A stretch of DNA of 64,000 nucleotides from Fulvia fulva. Lineage: Eukaryota; Ascomycota; Dothideomycetes; Mycosphaerellales; Mycosphaerellaceae. The notes under the pieces were generated by a model that searched no databases, was not told where the DNA came from, and worked only from the letters and a program-made list of their open reading frames with translations. The stretch is taken from positions 6,138,001 to 6,202,000 of the forward strand of contig NC_063014.1 in assembly GCF_020509005.1 (NCBI RefSeq). The letters run 5' to 3'. This document shows, in pieces, positions 50,175 to 61,711 of the stretch. The position numbers were made by a program, and so were the translations under genes. Within the stretch, counting starts at the first letter, position 1; every line of letters begins with the position of its first letter.

Positions 50175-51745
50175 CGCCTCGAGATCAAGGCTTCGGGCAT
50201 GGAGTAGATGAGTGGCATGCAGTACAGCTAACTGCAAGGCGAGACTGAGACCCCAAATACGCTGGCCCAGCACTCCAAATGGGCACACCGGGAACCTTAC
50301 GTAGCAGATACCTCGCAATAAGAGTGACACGACGGACGACATCTAGAGGAATTGTCGTCAATGGGGAGCGTGAAGAACCATGAGGTTGCAGATGGCGGCG
50401 AATCTGAGCCAACCGATGCCCGTTTCATATCGAGCGGCTCGCTTCTCTATCCCTGTGTCTTGCATGCGGAGAGAAGGGTGGCAAATGCCTACCACCAGCG
50501 CAAGGCATTCAGAAAGACCTAGAGGCACGAAGCACGACAAGCTTCCCTCTCAAGACACATGAGAACATACGTTCCGTTCGGAGCAGCATGAGAGTGGACA
50601 GCATGATGCTCGAAGACACCGTATCGATGACCAGCCGTACTTTCAGCTGACAGCGACATGCGCCGCGATGACTGTGACGTCCATCTACTCTCTGGTAAGA
50701 CGCATCCCTTCGGAGTCATGCGGTACCATTTCTGCTTCTGGTTATCACGAAGAAGCGCCCGCTTTTCAACGGCACTCAAAACCGCGTCCCACTCCTTACA
50801 GCGGTGCGTGACGTCCCAGCCGCTCGTGCCTATCCGCCATGGCATTGGATCCATGGCAGGTTCTACCCATTTCAGTGCTGAAAGTGAGATCGCGAGACAC
50901 CGCACTTATCGTCTTTGGAGAGGTCATGGGGAGACATGGCTGGGTCAAGCAGAATGTACGTGTCCGCTGCGAAGAATCGAGGACTAGATCACCAAGGAAC
51001 GGCCCTTCAGAGACAATACTGGAATCCACACACAACACTGAGCGCCAGGACAACATACGTCAGTCCCTCATCGTCGCCGAAGTATTGCACTGCTAACGAG
51101 CGACCACGCCGTACTCAAGACCGTGCCCTACCTCTGCCGTGATGATCGACAGCAACTGGCCGCTGCAAGACTACGCGTGCATGCGGCTAGTGTGCCTCAT
51201 GGCCCCATGAGTAGTGCCGACCCGTTCTATTCTTGTTTGTTTCGGTTGGCGCCCATTCAGGATGCTGATGCAAATCGAGCTAGTTCCAGTGCTAAGCGCC
51301 GCAGCGAGATTTCTATTACTGCCGGGTCGACCTGATAGAGTGTAGCGACGAGTGCTAGATGCTAACGTGCTCCAGTTGCCGTGCACTGCATGCTTTCCCC
51401 GCTAGGATGATATATGGGTGTGATCTTGTGTTCAGCGACCGTCGCATTGGCTGCTGTCCAGGTGGGCGATGCTCCGCTGCCCCTCGCTGTCACATAGCGG
51501 AGCATTCATGGTGCGTCCATTGACTGATACGCAGTGCGCACACTACGCATCTGTGCGAGGCGTTGTTCGTGCTGGGACGTTGTCTGTGTGGGTTGTGTGA
51601 AGAGTGACGAGCGCCTAGCGCCTAGCGCCCAGTCAGAATGTGGGGTGTAATATCTTCAGACCTGACAGCGACATCTTCATTATCGCCCTTCAATATTGCT
51701 CTCTGTAGTTCCTCTCTTGAGCAATATAGGGAGACCTTATGTGCT
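50175..51745. other. 1.57-kb stretch without a confident gene
   Basis: Many overlapping ORFs. A minus-strand ORF (50519-50905) has a protein-like stretch (VTHRCKEWDAVLSAVEKRAL) that I cannot place. A 7-bp tandem repeat (CGCCTAG, about three copies) lies near 51,610-51,630. No RNA gene is recognised. The region carries the promoter of the kinase gene; its leader may begin at an earlier in-frame ATG (51638). Confidence 0.4.
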
Positions 51746-53179
51746 ATGTCTTTTACACTGCTTCGCCGCGCATGGAAGTCCATCCACCCCCTCGCCTGGA
51801 AGCCTTTAGTATTTCCCAATCAGGGCATTGCCTCCATACCTGCCAACGAGAAGGTCGAGGAGGAAACCATTCCAGGATACATCGCGACACGATATTATCC
51901 CGTCAGGATCGGAGAAATCATTCAGGATCGCTACCAGGTCGTTGGTAAATTAGGCTTTGGACTTTCCTCGACCGTATGGCTGGCACGAGATCTCGAGTGA
52001 GTTTTGCCCTTAATCCTTGATGCTGTTTTGGGACTCATTTGTAACAGCGGGTGCCGGCATGTTGCTCTCAAACTTTATGTACAATCAGATTGCTTGGAAA
52101 GTGAGCTAGACACCGAGCTCGATGTATACAGAAGGATCGAGAGCGCACCCAACCACCACCCGGGCCGTCATGCTGTGCGCTCTATGCTCGACTCGTTTGA
52201 GCTCGCTACGCCGAGTGGCAGACACCGATGCCTGGTACACGAGCCTCTCTGGGATAGCGCGCTCAACATCAAGCACAGAAATCCTGTACGGAGATTGCCA
52301 CAGCCAGTCGTGGCCTTCCTGCTAAAGCGATTATTCCTCGCGTTAGACCTGCTACATCGGGAGTGTCACGTAGCCCACACCGACATTAAGGAAGCCAACA
52401 TCTTGCTCCCAGCAGATCCCTCTGTGTTGACACATTTTGAACAGCAGGAACTAGCAGAGCCGAGCCCTCAGAAAGAAGTCGATGGCGGTGTGATCTACCT
52501 CTCCCGCGAAATGGGCACGCCGAAAGCCTTTGGCGCGCCTGTGCTGTGTGACTTCGGATCGGCTGTAGCACTGGACGATGGGCAGGAGCATCGCGAGGAC
52601 ATCCAACCCGATGTCTATCGGTCCCCAGAAGTTATCCTGGATGTCCCGTGGACATACAGCGTAGACATTTGGAACGTGGGATGCATGGTGAGTGTCCCTG
52701 AAATGAACGCGCAGATGCACGCTAATTCTCACTCATTTATAGGTTTGGGACGCCTTCGAGGGCGAGCACCTGTTCACTGGTTGCGATCCAGAGCACGGCG
52801 CATATCGGGGGAGAGCCCATCTTGCCGAGATGATCGCCCTTCTCGGGCCTCCTCCACCAAGTCTGCTCGCTCGGTCGCATCTAAGGAGCAAATTCTTTTC
52901 TAAAGAAGGTGAGTGGGAACTCGACAGCAGCTGCAACGTTTCTCACGTGACGCTAATACTGTGCTTTTCGAAGGCGACTTCTGCGCAGGGATTGCTGTGC
53001 CTCGCACTCGGACGCTTGATCACCGGGAGTCATCTCTGCAAGGAGAAGAGAACAAAGAGGATCGAGAGTGTTTCCTACGCTTTGTGCGCAAAATGCTACA
53101 GTGGGAACCGGAAGCTCGTAGCTGCGCTCGGGAATTAGCAGAAGACGAATGGATTCTAAAGCATACTACAGACGTCTAA
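51746..53179 (+). CDS. SRPK-type serine/threonine protein kinase (4 exons)
   Basis: Exons 51746-51996, 52048-52687, 52743-52908 and 52974-53179 give 420 residues; introns of 51, 55 and 65 nt are all GTGAGT-type and in phase. The Gly loop GKLGFGLSSTVWLARDL, the catalytic loop HTDIKEANILLP (His-Thr-Asp, as in SRPKs) and the metal-binding CDFGSAV are present. The DIQPDVYRSPEVILDVPWTY activation/APE region and WNVGCMVWDAFEGEHLF follow. The spacer typical of animal SRPKs is absent, as in many fungal relatives. These kinases phosphorylate Ser-Arg-rich splicing factors; many expanded fungal copies have unknown targets. An in-frame ATG at 51638 would add 36 residues. The gene appears intact although the next locus downstream is decayed. 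Confidence 0.85.
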
Positions 53180-53264
53180 ACAAAGGTACGAATCTTCTAT
53201 TAGGAGTCGAACTACAGACTCTATTAGTATCTAATGAATATAACTAGGGTACCGTTTATATAGA

Positions 53265-53960
53265 ATGGACTTCGGCAAAGGGAGTACGGTAAGTCTCCCG
53301 TTGTGCACAACAAGATTCCAGTGCTCACACCTTTTAGCACTGGCAAGCAGAGCTGTAGAAAGCACGCAGATACTGTTTGCTGCTTCTACTACACTCAACA
53401 AAAGTGAGGATCCGCCTCAGCGGTTTCGTGCAAATGGACCGCTGTATGTCGGCCCTCCGACCCAAGAGATCGACGAAGCATGGGACGACTTGTTGAACGA
53501 CCAGTACTTCTACATCACGGGAGCACAGGCCGGAGAAGCCTGGGAAGATGGATATTAGACGTACTGGCGAGACGAGAGTCGTGGCGGGTACAGAGCTGGG
53601 TATACCTCTTGGACTTTGTCATGTCAAGCTGGTTGACTAATTGTGGCAGGGCAGGCTCAGTGTGTTCCACACTCTTCACTGCATGGTATGGCGACTCCGC
53701 TAGCAGGTCAAGTATCTGGCGCTCTTACTGACCAATAAGCAGAATCTACTCCGGAAGGAAATCTACAAAGACTACTATTAGAAGCATTCATTCACTGGCA
53801 TGAACGCCAAGCTTCAGATGTATCACATCGGTAAGAAGGAAGGTGCTTCTACGTGAGCAAGCTCTGACAACGTGTCATGCCAGATCACTGCGTAGACGTC
53901 AAACGCCAGTCTGTCCAGTGCTCAGCGGATCTCACACCCTATACCCGTCACATAGTATAA
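53265..53960 (+). pseudogene. UstYa/DUF3328-like oxidase gene with two TAG stops (4 exons)
   Basis: A coherent exon set can be traced. Exon 1 runs to 53599, then exons 53655-53685, 53743-53830 and 53884-53960, with introns of 55, 57 and 53 nt that keep phase. Family motifs are clear: YVGPPTQEIDEAWDDLLNDQ, GGYRAGLSVFHTLHCM joined to NLLRKEIYKDYY, and DHCVDVKRQSVQCSADLTP, i.e. the two HxxHC-type copper/metal motifs of UstYa proteins. Two in-frame TAG codons interrupt it, at 53556-53558 (after EDGY) and 53779-53781 (after KDYY). Both read TATTAG, as CAG-to-TAG would give. The N-terminal membrane segment is not found; 53180-53264 is AT-rich. Family members tailor ribosomally made or nonribosomal peptides. 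This copy is probably inactive. Confidence 0.75.
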
Positions 53961-54444
53961 TGCCGAGAGCGGTCGATCGATTATCGACTCGGAGCGAGTC
54001 CACACTTGCCGGAATATCGACAAGATACATATGTGCTATTACACAGGTGATGAACTTCTCACGACCGCTGATCGAGGTTCATGATAGGCGACTGGACGAT
54101 AGGCGAAGTGGCCAAGTCTGAGCATAGCGGGCGTCAAGCTTCGGAGCCACAAGAGCCATGGCTGCAGTATGTGCGATATTTGGTAGGGCGTTAGAAGCTC
54201 GGCATTGGCGAAGACTGGAAAATCCCAAGGAAGCTCAGCTTGCTCAGCTTCACTCGTTACTACAAGGGCAGTCTTACTGCCCTCACGAGTCTCATGCTGG
54301 GTGTCGTCGATGTGAGCCAGCGGCCACCCGGTCTGCGCCAGCATCAAACTCCTTCGCGGAAACGGGATCGTATGTGACAGCGGACAAGGCCGACCTGCTT
54401 AGATGTCGACCGCGGGTTGACCATGCCATCGGCGCTGGCTGACA
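53961..54444. other. Intergenic stretch between UstYa-like and HET-C-like remains
   Basis: About 480 bp with no recognisable domain on either strand. The minus-strand ORF 54039-54347 is not like any family I know. Confidence 0.45.
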
Positions 54445-56017
54445 TCATGACTTGCTGCTAGCCTTCATTTTCAGCTTCGAGAAGCCCTCCTTCAACTTGT
54501 CTCCGACACTAGCCTTCTCATCAAACTGCCTTTCATCCTGCTCCGTCTTACTTCGCGGGATCTCCAGCAATCTCTCCATCTCCTTCAGCCTCTCCCTATC
54601 ATCCACATCTCGCTGAGTCTTGCCCCAGCCAAATTTCATGGCCGCAACGTCCGACTCTTGTGCAGCCCGCGTCTCGTCGAGCAGAATCATCGTGATGATG
54701 GCATCCTTCAATGTTTGTCCCATACCATCGACTGTCGAGACCTCATCAACTGACACCCCCTCGAAAGTGCTAAGGAAGTTTATGCTAGGAAGCATAGCTA
54801 GACCAGCATCGAGTGGATTAGGCATCTTTCCTGTGGGCGCCGAATCAAACACCTCTTTCATCTTCGAGAAGTCACCGATGCCCATGCCTTTCACTTCCCC
54901 GCCGCTTAGCTGGCGCCTGATGTTCTCGCTCATCTTGTACCGGAAATTATCCCCATGCTCTTCACCCAAGACCTCATCTCTTGTCTGGGTAGCGATCGGA
55001 GCATCGACATGCGTATGCCCACCAGATCGGGTGGCGATCTCGCGAGCGGACAATGAATGCAGCGCCAGCTCAAAACCCTCGAGGTCCGCCACCAGTCGGT
55101 CTTGGACGTACGCTCGCACCTCAGCAAGCATCAGCATCTGGACTGGCGAGCCGGGTCTACCGTTGAAGGGATGGTGGAAGGTGTCAAGGATGGCCTGGAT
55201 GCTTGGGACCGGATCCTCTATGTTGCCTAGTTACTAGAGCTAGACGATAGATGTGACGGCAAAGCTAGAGGCACGTACAGCTACGCGACTAGCAATTTCG
55301 TTAAGGACGTAGTTATAGTAGTCTTTTGCTAGCTACGAGTGTGTTAGGTCTATAGAAATAGAAGCTTTATCGAAGATGCTTTGCCCTCCTCGAGCGAGTC
55401 ACGCCTCTTAGTCTACGACAAGCAATTCTCGTTCGTAGTGTTTCAGAACTTTGTTGATCTTAACAAGTAGGGGACCTAGTACGATTCCCAAAACTATGTA
55501 GACGAGCTTGTCGATAGCGATAGATATCTTTACGATAGTATCTTATACCGCTAGTATAGTCAAGTAGTCGTATACCTACTTTACGATGTCGTCTCGGAGC
55601 TTAAATATAGGTTCTATACTTTACTATAATAATTCCGGCTTATACTTAAGCTCTCCCTATATTACTAGCGTCGATAGCGTTAATTTACTAATTTTCGAGA
55701 TCGAGTCCGAGAACTAAGGCGTAAGACTACCTAGTAAGCTTACGAGATGCTTAGCGAGCTCGTTTAAAGGTCAACTTTGATCGCTAGTACGTAGTACTAG
55801 TCTAGGTAGACTTATAGCGCTAAGCTTATTGTTTATCTCGCCTAGGAGGGTCTAGTATAGGTCTAGCGTACCGAACGTACCTATTACGACTAGAGGTACT
55901 AGGCCGTTAGCTATATCTACTTAAGCCGTACCTCCTATATAGGCGAATACGTTCTTTAATACTAGTATTACTTTTACTTATTTTTCGATCTTATAACCTA
56001 GCCTTTATATCGCTAGC
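54445..56017 (-). pseudogene. HET-C homologue, C-terminal portion, RIP-mutated upstream of 55,230
   Basis: From 55,230 down to the stop at 54445 the frame is open and normal: NIEDPVPSIQAILDTFHHPF matches the HET-C hallmark 'D.ILE.FHHP', followed by MLAEVRAYVQDRLVADLEG and a Glu/Lys-rich tail. Upstream of 55,230 the same frame continues to 56,017 but is peppered with TAG/TAA at Gln or Trp positions, starting with TAG-CTC-TAG-TAA at 55242-55231. Readable HET-C blocks there include HYERELLVVD, THS then LAKDYYNYVLNEIASRV, and GTFGTLDLY at about 55,860-55,881. The frame runs straight into the transposon's target site. HET-C proteins carry a signal peptide and a phospholipase-like domain and control vegetative incompatibility. 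The ATG at 55137 could in theory start a short product. Confidence 0.82.
56013..56017. repeat. Left 5-bp target-site duplication (CTAGC)
   Basis: CTAGC abuts the TGT start of the left LTR and is matched by CTAGC after the right LTR at 62155-62159. Five bp is the usual Ty3/Gypsy duplication. Removing one copy joins the two HET-C pieces in frame, an independent check. Confidence 0.93.
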
Positions 56018-56460
56018 TGTCATGGTCTCCCCACAGAGTGTATAGAAGGTGGGGACAGAAGAGCCTCAGAGCGCTCAGAAGTCGTCAAGAAGTGACAGTC
56101 TAGCTTAGTGTGTGAGCGCTAAGAATCACATGCCCCGTAACATTCACTACGGGACCCAGCCCTCCAAATTCACCCCTCTACCAAACCTTGAAGCACGTGG
56201 AAGACTCGGAACGTAGGGCAGGTTGGAATAAGGTTTTGAGCAAAGCTGCTGAGCGCGGCTTCGCACGGGTTAGCCCTGTTAATACGGGGACACGTACTCG
56301 CGAGGGTCGCGTATAAATATCTGGCCTTCCCTAGGCCTCTCTTGCTTTCTTCGTCTTTTGTTTTGTGTAGCAATCATACTATACCCTTTTGTATCTGTAC
56401 TTCGCACCTGTATTCTCGCTTTCACCCTTATATCTCACAGGCTAGGCTCTCGCCCTAACA
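56018..56460 (+). repeat. 5' LTR (443 bp)
   Basis: Starts TGTCATGG and ends CCCTAACA. A TATAAAT box lies at 56312, a likely promoter for the genomic RNA. It holds 9 of the 26 TpA-type changes not shared with the other LTR. Confidence 0.95.
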
Positions 56461-57714
56461 TCACAAAAGACTAACAAACCGTCAACCACTCGAGTCATCC
56501 TTATAGGTGACCACGCCACCGATAGAGGTGTCAACCTCGACAACCAAGACACTCTATTCCACTTCAGTGAGTGGACTGACATCCCCTTCTCGAACGCCGC
56601 TGCCTTCGGTGCCTAGGTAAACGCTAACCCCGACACCGCCTACGCTCTCATCAACCGCACCGTCTCCTCTTTCCGCGAGACCGCCTAGCAGGTCGAGCAA
56701 GCAAACAACTAAGCAACATACCTTCAAGGTATTGTAAACACCTTCTAGAACCTCGCCCCGTACGCCGACGACAACCGCCGCCAGCACTTCTCTAAGAAGG
56801 TCAACGACCTAGACGAGTTCGACGGCAACAAGAGCAAGTTTGAGGCATTTGAGACACAGCTCACCATCAAGCTGTTGGCTAATGCCGACCACTTTCCGTA
56901 AGAGAAGGACAAAGTTACGTACGTCTTCTCCCTCCTTCGGGGAGACGCCGCGGCTTAGGTATAACACTACATCGATAACGCCACGCAGACTATCGGCTGC
57001 CCGGACGTCCTCACCTTGATGCAGGACCTCCGTGCTGCCTTTGGTGATCTAGACCGTAGAGCTACCGCCTAGAACGCTATCTACAACCTCCTCTAGAAGA
57101 ACAAGAGCTTCGCCGAGTACCTCGCGGCCTTCAACCGCGACATCGGGTTTACCGGCTACAACGAAGAGACCAAGAAGAGCACTCTCCGCCGTGGTTTGTC
57201 AGCAGAGCTTCTTCGAGCCCTCGAGGACAAGGACGTCGGTACTATAAGCTTCCGTAAGCTCGTCGAGACCTACTAGCGCCTCGACTCTAACATGAAACAC
57301 ACCGCCTCTCTCCTCGCTTCCCGTTCTCAAGGTCGTCAGCCTCGTAGTCCCGGAAGCCACTTCGCTGCTCCACTAGGCGCCGCCGCTCCTACGGCTCTCC
57401 CTCCCGTCTCTATAGGTAACGCTATAGATCTCAGCGCTAGTGCCGCCGTCCCTCGAGTCCAGGGCCTCGTCAACGGTAAGCTTACTCCCGAAGAGAAGCT
57501 TCGCCGTCGCTAGGCCGGACTCTGCACCTACTGCGGCGGTCCAGGCCATATCGTAGCTAACTGTCCGTAGCTCGCTGCCCGTAACGCCCGCAACCCGGTT
57601 CGCGGCGCTATCGGCGCTATCGAGCCTGCTCCTACTACTCCCGCTAAGCAGGAAAAAGCCTAGGTCTTCCTTATCGACGCGATGAAGACCAAGAACAACG
57701 TTTACCGAAAGTGA
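56461..57714 (+). pseudogene. gag of the Gypsy element
   Basis: One frame runs from the LTR edge to TGA at 57712-57714, interrupted by many TAGs. The capsid-like middle is readable (DDNRRQHFSKKVNDLDEFDG; FAEYLAAFNRDIGFTGYNEE). A CCHC zinc knuckle lies near 57,520-57,570 (C-x2-C-x4-H-x4-C: CTYCGGPGHIVANC). No ATG is found at the start; ATAGGT near 56,503 may be a mutated ATG. pol follows in the -1 frame. Confidence 0.85.
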
Positions 57715-60700
57715 AGAGAGGAAAGAAGTTGAGGATCAATATAGCATAGCTAGACCTATACGACGAGACGGGCAAGGACTACGCTTACAAACCGTTCGTC
57801 ACGAATGTAAATATCGGCTCAAAGAAACTCTCTTCTTCCAATCTCACTCTCATAGACACTGGCGCACTAGGCGAGTCTTTTATAGACTATAAACTCGCGA
57901 CCTCTCTCAACCTCGAACCCTAGGAACTGAAGTACCCTCGCACCCTTGAACTCTTTAACGGCACGGAGACTACCACTAGTAAGATTACTTATGTTATACA
58001 CACGTTAATCACCCTCGGAGGCAAGCGTATGTCGATCACTAGCTTCCTTACGTCCCTACCGTATCAGAAGTTTATCCTCGGCCTCCCCTAGTTTAGACGA
58101 CACCGACCTATCATCGACTAGACTTCCCTTACTGTCAGCTTCCCTCTAGAAGTTCCTCCGGCACCTCCGCCTTCTCCGCCGCCTCAGCGCGGTCCTAAGT
58201 ATACTAAGATCTTCTAGGTGAACGCCGCTACCTTCACTACTACTACTAAGCAGCCTAAAGCTCAAGTCTTCGCCGCCTCTCTCCGCGATATCGACATCGC
58301 CCTCGAGAAGCTCGACAAGAAGCGTATACCTACCGACCCTACTACGAAGGTCCCTCCTTAGGCACACCACATCCTCTACGTATTCGATGCTAAAGCCGCA
58401 GACGAGCTGCCTCCTCATCGCCCTTACGACCACAAGATTGAGCTAGAAGAAGGTGTAGAGACACCGTTCGGACCGTTATATTCTATGTCCCGAGAAGAGC
58501 TTATCGTCCTTAAGAGATACCTCGAAGAGAACCTAAAGAAGGGGTTCATTCGAGCGAGCCGTTCTAGCGCTAGCAGTCCCGTTATGTTCGTCAAGAAGCC
58601 CGGCGGTGGTCTACGCTTCTACGTAGACTACCGAGGCTTAAACGCTGTTATAAAGAAGAACCGCTACCTAATACCGTTGATTTAGGAGACGCTCGAGCGC
58701 CTCTCTAAGGCCAAGTACTTCACTAAGCTCGATGTCATCGCTACGTTCAACAAGTTACGAATGGCAGAAGGACACGAGTATCTCACAGCCTTCCGTACTC
58801 GCTACGGGCTGTTCGAGTCGCTCGTTATGCCCTTCGGCGTTTGTAACGGGCCTAGTACCTTCTAGAACTTCATTAACGACATCCTTTAGGAGTTCCTCGA
58901 TCAGTTCTACACTACCTACATCGACGACATCCTAGTCTATAGCGAGACCAAGGAGGAGCACCGCGAGCACGTCTATAAGGTCCTTTAGAAGCTCGTAGAC
59001 GCCGGCTTGCAGCTCGATATCGACAAGTGCGAGTTTAAGAAGACCGAAGTCAAGTTCCTTAGTTTGATCATTACCGCAGACGGCATCAAGATGGACTAAG
59101 AGAAGATCGACGCTATCGTCGAATAGGATGCTCCTACGAACGTCAAAGAGGTCCAGGGTTTCCTAGGCTTTGCCAACTTCTACCGCCGCTTCATCCACGC
59201 ATTTTCGGGCGTGGTACGCCCTTTGACGAAGCTCACGCGTAAGGGTGAGAAGTTCGCCTAGACCGACGAATGCTAGGAGGCTTTTGACTTGCTTAAAGCG
59301 AAGTTTGTTAAGAACCCGCTTCTACGGCACTTCGATTTCGAACTAGAGACCCGTGTAGAGACCGACGTATCCGACGGCGTGGTAGGCGGTGTCCTGCTAT
59401 AACGCCGCTCGCCTGAATCCCCCTGGTTACCTGTCGCCTTCCTCTCTAAGAAGATGACCGCTACGGAGTGTAACTACGAGATCTACGACAAGGAGCTTCT
59501 CGCTATCGTCAAAGCTTTCGAAGAGTAGCGCCCCGAGCTCGAAGGCTCTGCTATGCCCGTCCAAGTAAGCTCCGACCATAAGAACCTCGTCTACTTTATA
59601 AAGAGCAAGCTACTCAATCGTCGCTAGGCCCGCTAGAGCGAGTTCCTCTCCCGGTTCAACTTCGTGATCTCGTACACGCCCGGCAAGGCCAACTCGATGG
59701 CCGACGCCCTTACCCGCCGCCCTAGTGACTCTCTAGTTGATCGAAGAGGGGGCCGGCAAATCGCAGGGCAACAAGTCATCAAAGAGCACAACCTCTCTTC
59801 CGAGCTTCGAGAGTACCTATCGAACGGCCAGCCTACGCTCGCCGCTTCCTTTGCTACTCTCGTGCTCGCTCCTGCCTACCTTGACGAGAGTGACGATGAA
59901 TCCGAGCCTAAAGAATACGCCTCGGACGCTAAGGACTTGAACGACGATGAAGAGGGCTTAGTAACGACCGACGGCTTATCCGAATCAGACTTTGAGGGGT
60001 TTGATAATAAGGAGCAGCCCGAAGGCATTATAGCACGAGTACGAACAGCGTACGATACCGACATAGACGCCTAAGAGTTAGTTCAGGCCCTTGGATCTAG
60101 CGCGAGGACATTCCCGGGCTTCTCGCTGTCCGAGTGCGAGCTCTAGGAAGGTGTCGTCTACTTCCGTAAGAAGCTTTACGTACCGCAGCCCGAAGGCTCT
60201 AATATCCGAGCTGAGATTCTTCAAATCATCCACGACTCCGCCTCTAGGGGTCACCTAGGCGTAGCCAAGACCCACAAGCTCCTCGCTAGGTGTTACTAGT
60301 AGCCGTATTCCTAGAAGGACGTCCGCCGCTACGTGCTAAACTGCGCTACTTACCGAAGAGCCAAAGCTAACCGCCACCGTCCCCACGGTCTCTTGCACCC
60401 TCTCCCGGCTCCTGATCGTCCGTAGAAGCACATCACTATAGACTTTATCACCGATCTTCCTCACGGTAAGACCTTTAGCGGCGTGAAAGTAAAGGCCCTT
60501 CTAGTGATCGTGGACCGTCACTCTAAGGACCGGTACATGATCCCGTGCTAGAGCATGACCGTAAAGGAGACTGCTCGCTTGTTCTACGAATTCGTCTGGC
60601 GCTTTCAAGGCCTCCCGGATAGCATCACCTCTAACAGAGGCACCCAGTTTATCTCGTACTTCTAGAAGCGTCTATGTGCTATCCTAGGTATCAAGCATAA

Positions 60701-61601
60701 CCTCTCGACCAGTTTTTAGCCACAGACCGACGGCCAGACCGAAATTACGAACGCTATCCTCGAGTAGGTCCTTCGTTGCTTCGTCGACTACTACTAGAAG
60801 GATTGGCCCCAGCATATCCCTACGGTGGAGTTCGCTACTCGTAACTAGGACTCGGAGACTACTGGCTACTCTCCCTTCTATACTACGAGAGGTTACCACC
60901 CTCGTATAGGCATAGAACTAGAAGAACCTCTCCCGCCTACCGAAGACGTAAACGAGCAAGCAGCAGACGCGTTCGCTACTATGCTCTTATAGATCTATAA
61001 AGAAGTTCACGACGAGATAGTGTACGTATAAGTAATCTACGAGGATCAAGCTAATCGTCGTCGCTAGCTAGCTCCCGACTACTAAGTAGGCGATATAGTC
61101 TACCTCAACTCTAAGAACATTAAGACGGACCGCCCCTCTAAGAAGCTGAACTAGAAGAACCTAGGTCCTTTTGAGATCACCGAGCGTATCAGTTCACACG
61201 CCTACCGTCTAGCTCTTCCTACGAACATAAAGATCCACGACGTCTTCTATCCCGTACGCCTTCGGCCGTCGGCTAAGGACCTATTCCCGAACCAAAACCA
61301 AGACATGCTAGGTCCTCCCGATGAAGTAGAAGTCGACGAGCCTATTAACCTACCTTCTGACGACTATGCCGTCCGCAAGATCCGGGGAATCCGCGTAGAG
61401 CCTAACGACGTTAAAGGACTACCGCCGATCAAGTATAAAGTCGAATAGCAAGGTTGCCCTAAGTGGGATACCTTATAGGAACCTATCCAATATATCATCT
61501 TCAATCGTTAAGTAATCGAAGAATACTACGCCCGCGTAGACGGCCTAGAAGTCAACATCGGCAGGCTCTTCGAATCTAAGCTCTTCGACGGGGCTTACTA
61601 A
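57714..61601 (+). pseudogene. pol of the Gypsy element (protease, RT, RNase H, integrase, chromodomain-like)
   Basis: All domains share one frame, -1 relative to gag. The aspartic protease core is LTLIDTGALGESF near 57,840-57,880. RT has [20 protein letters not shown] near 58,600-58,660 and TYIDDILVY near 58,916. RNase H has [20 protein letters not shown] near 59,463-59,523 in general form. The integrase zinc-binding part (ILQIIHDSASRGHLGVAKTH) is near 60,210-60,275, and the catalytic start ITIDFITDLPHGKT near 60,434-60,476. A chromodomain-like end is near 61,430-61,550 (YKVE-stop-QGCPKWDTL-stop-EPIQ), with the stops at expected Trp positions. Stops are nearly all TAG/TAA. TAA-TAG at 61599-61604 ends the frame. 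Confidence 0.9.
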
Positions 61602-61711
61602 TAGTGTATCGACTATAACATTAGGCCTAGGCCTAGTACTGAAGCTGAACATCCTCGATATATAGAACTACTACGGCTTCGTAGGAACTCAGCTTTGTTC
61701 GGGGGGGCTAC

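Noticed and set aside
54620..55237. 205-codon plus-strand ORF opposite the HET-C C-terminus
   Set aside because: The opposite strand carries HET-C family motifs in a frame that continues for kilobases; the plus ORF is a Ser/Pro-rich antisense shadow.
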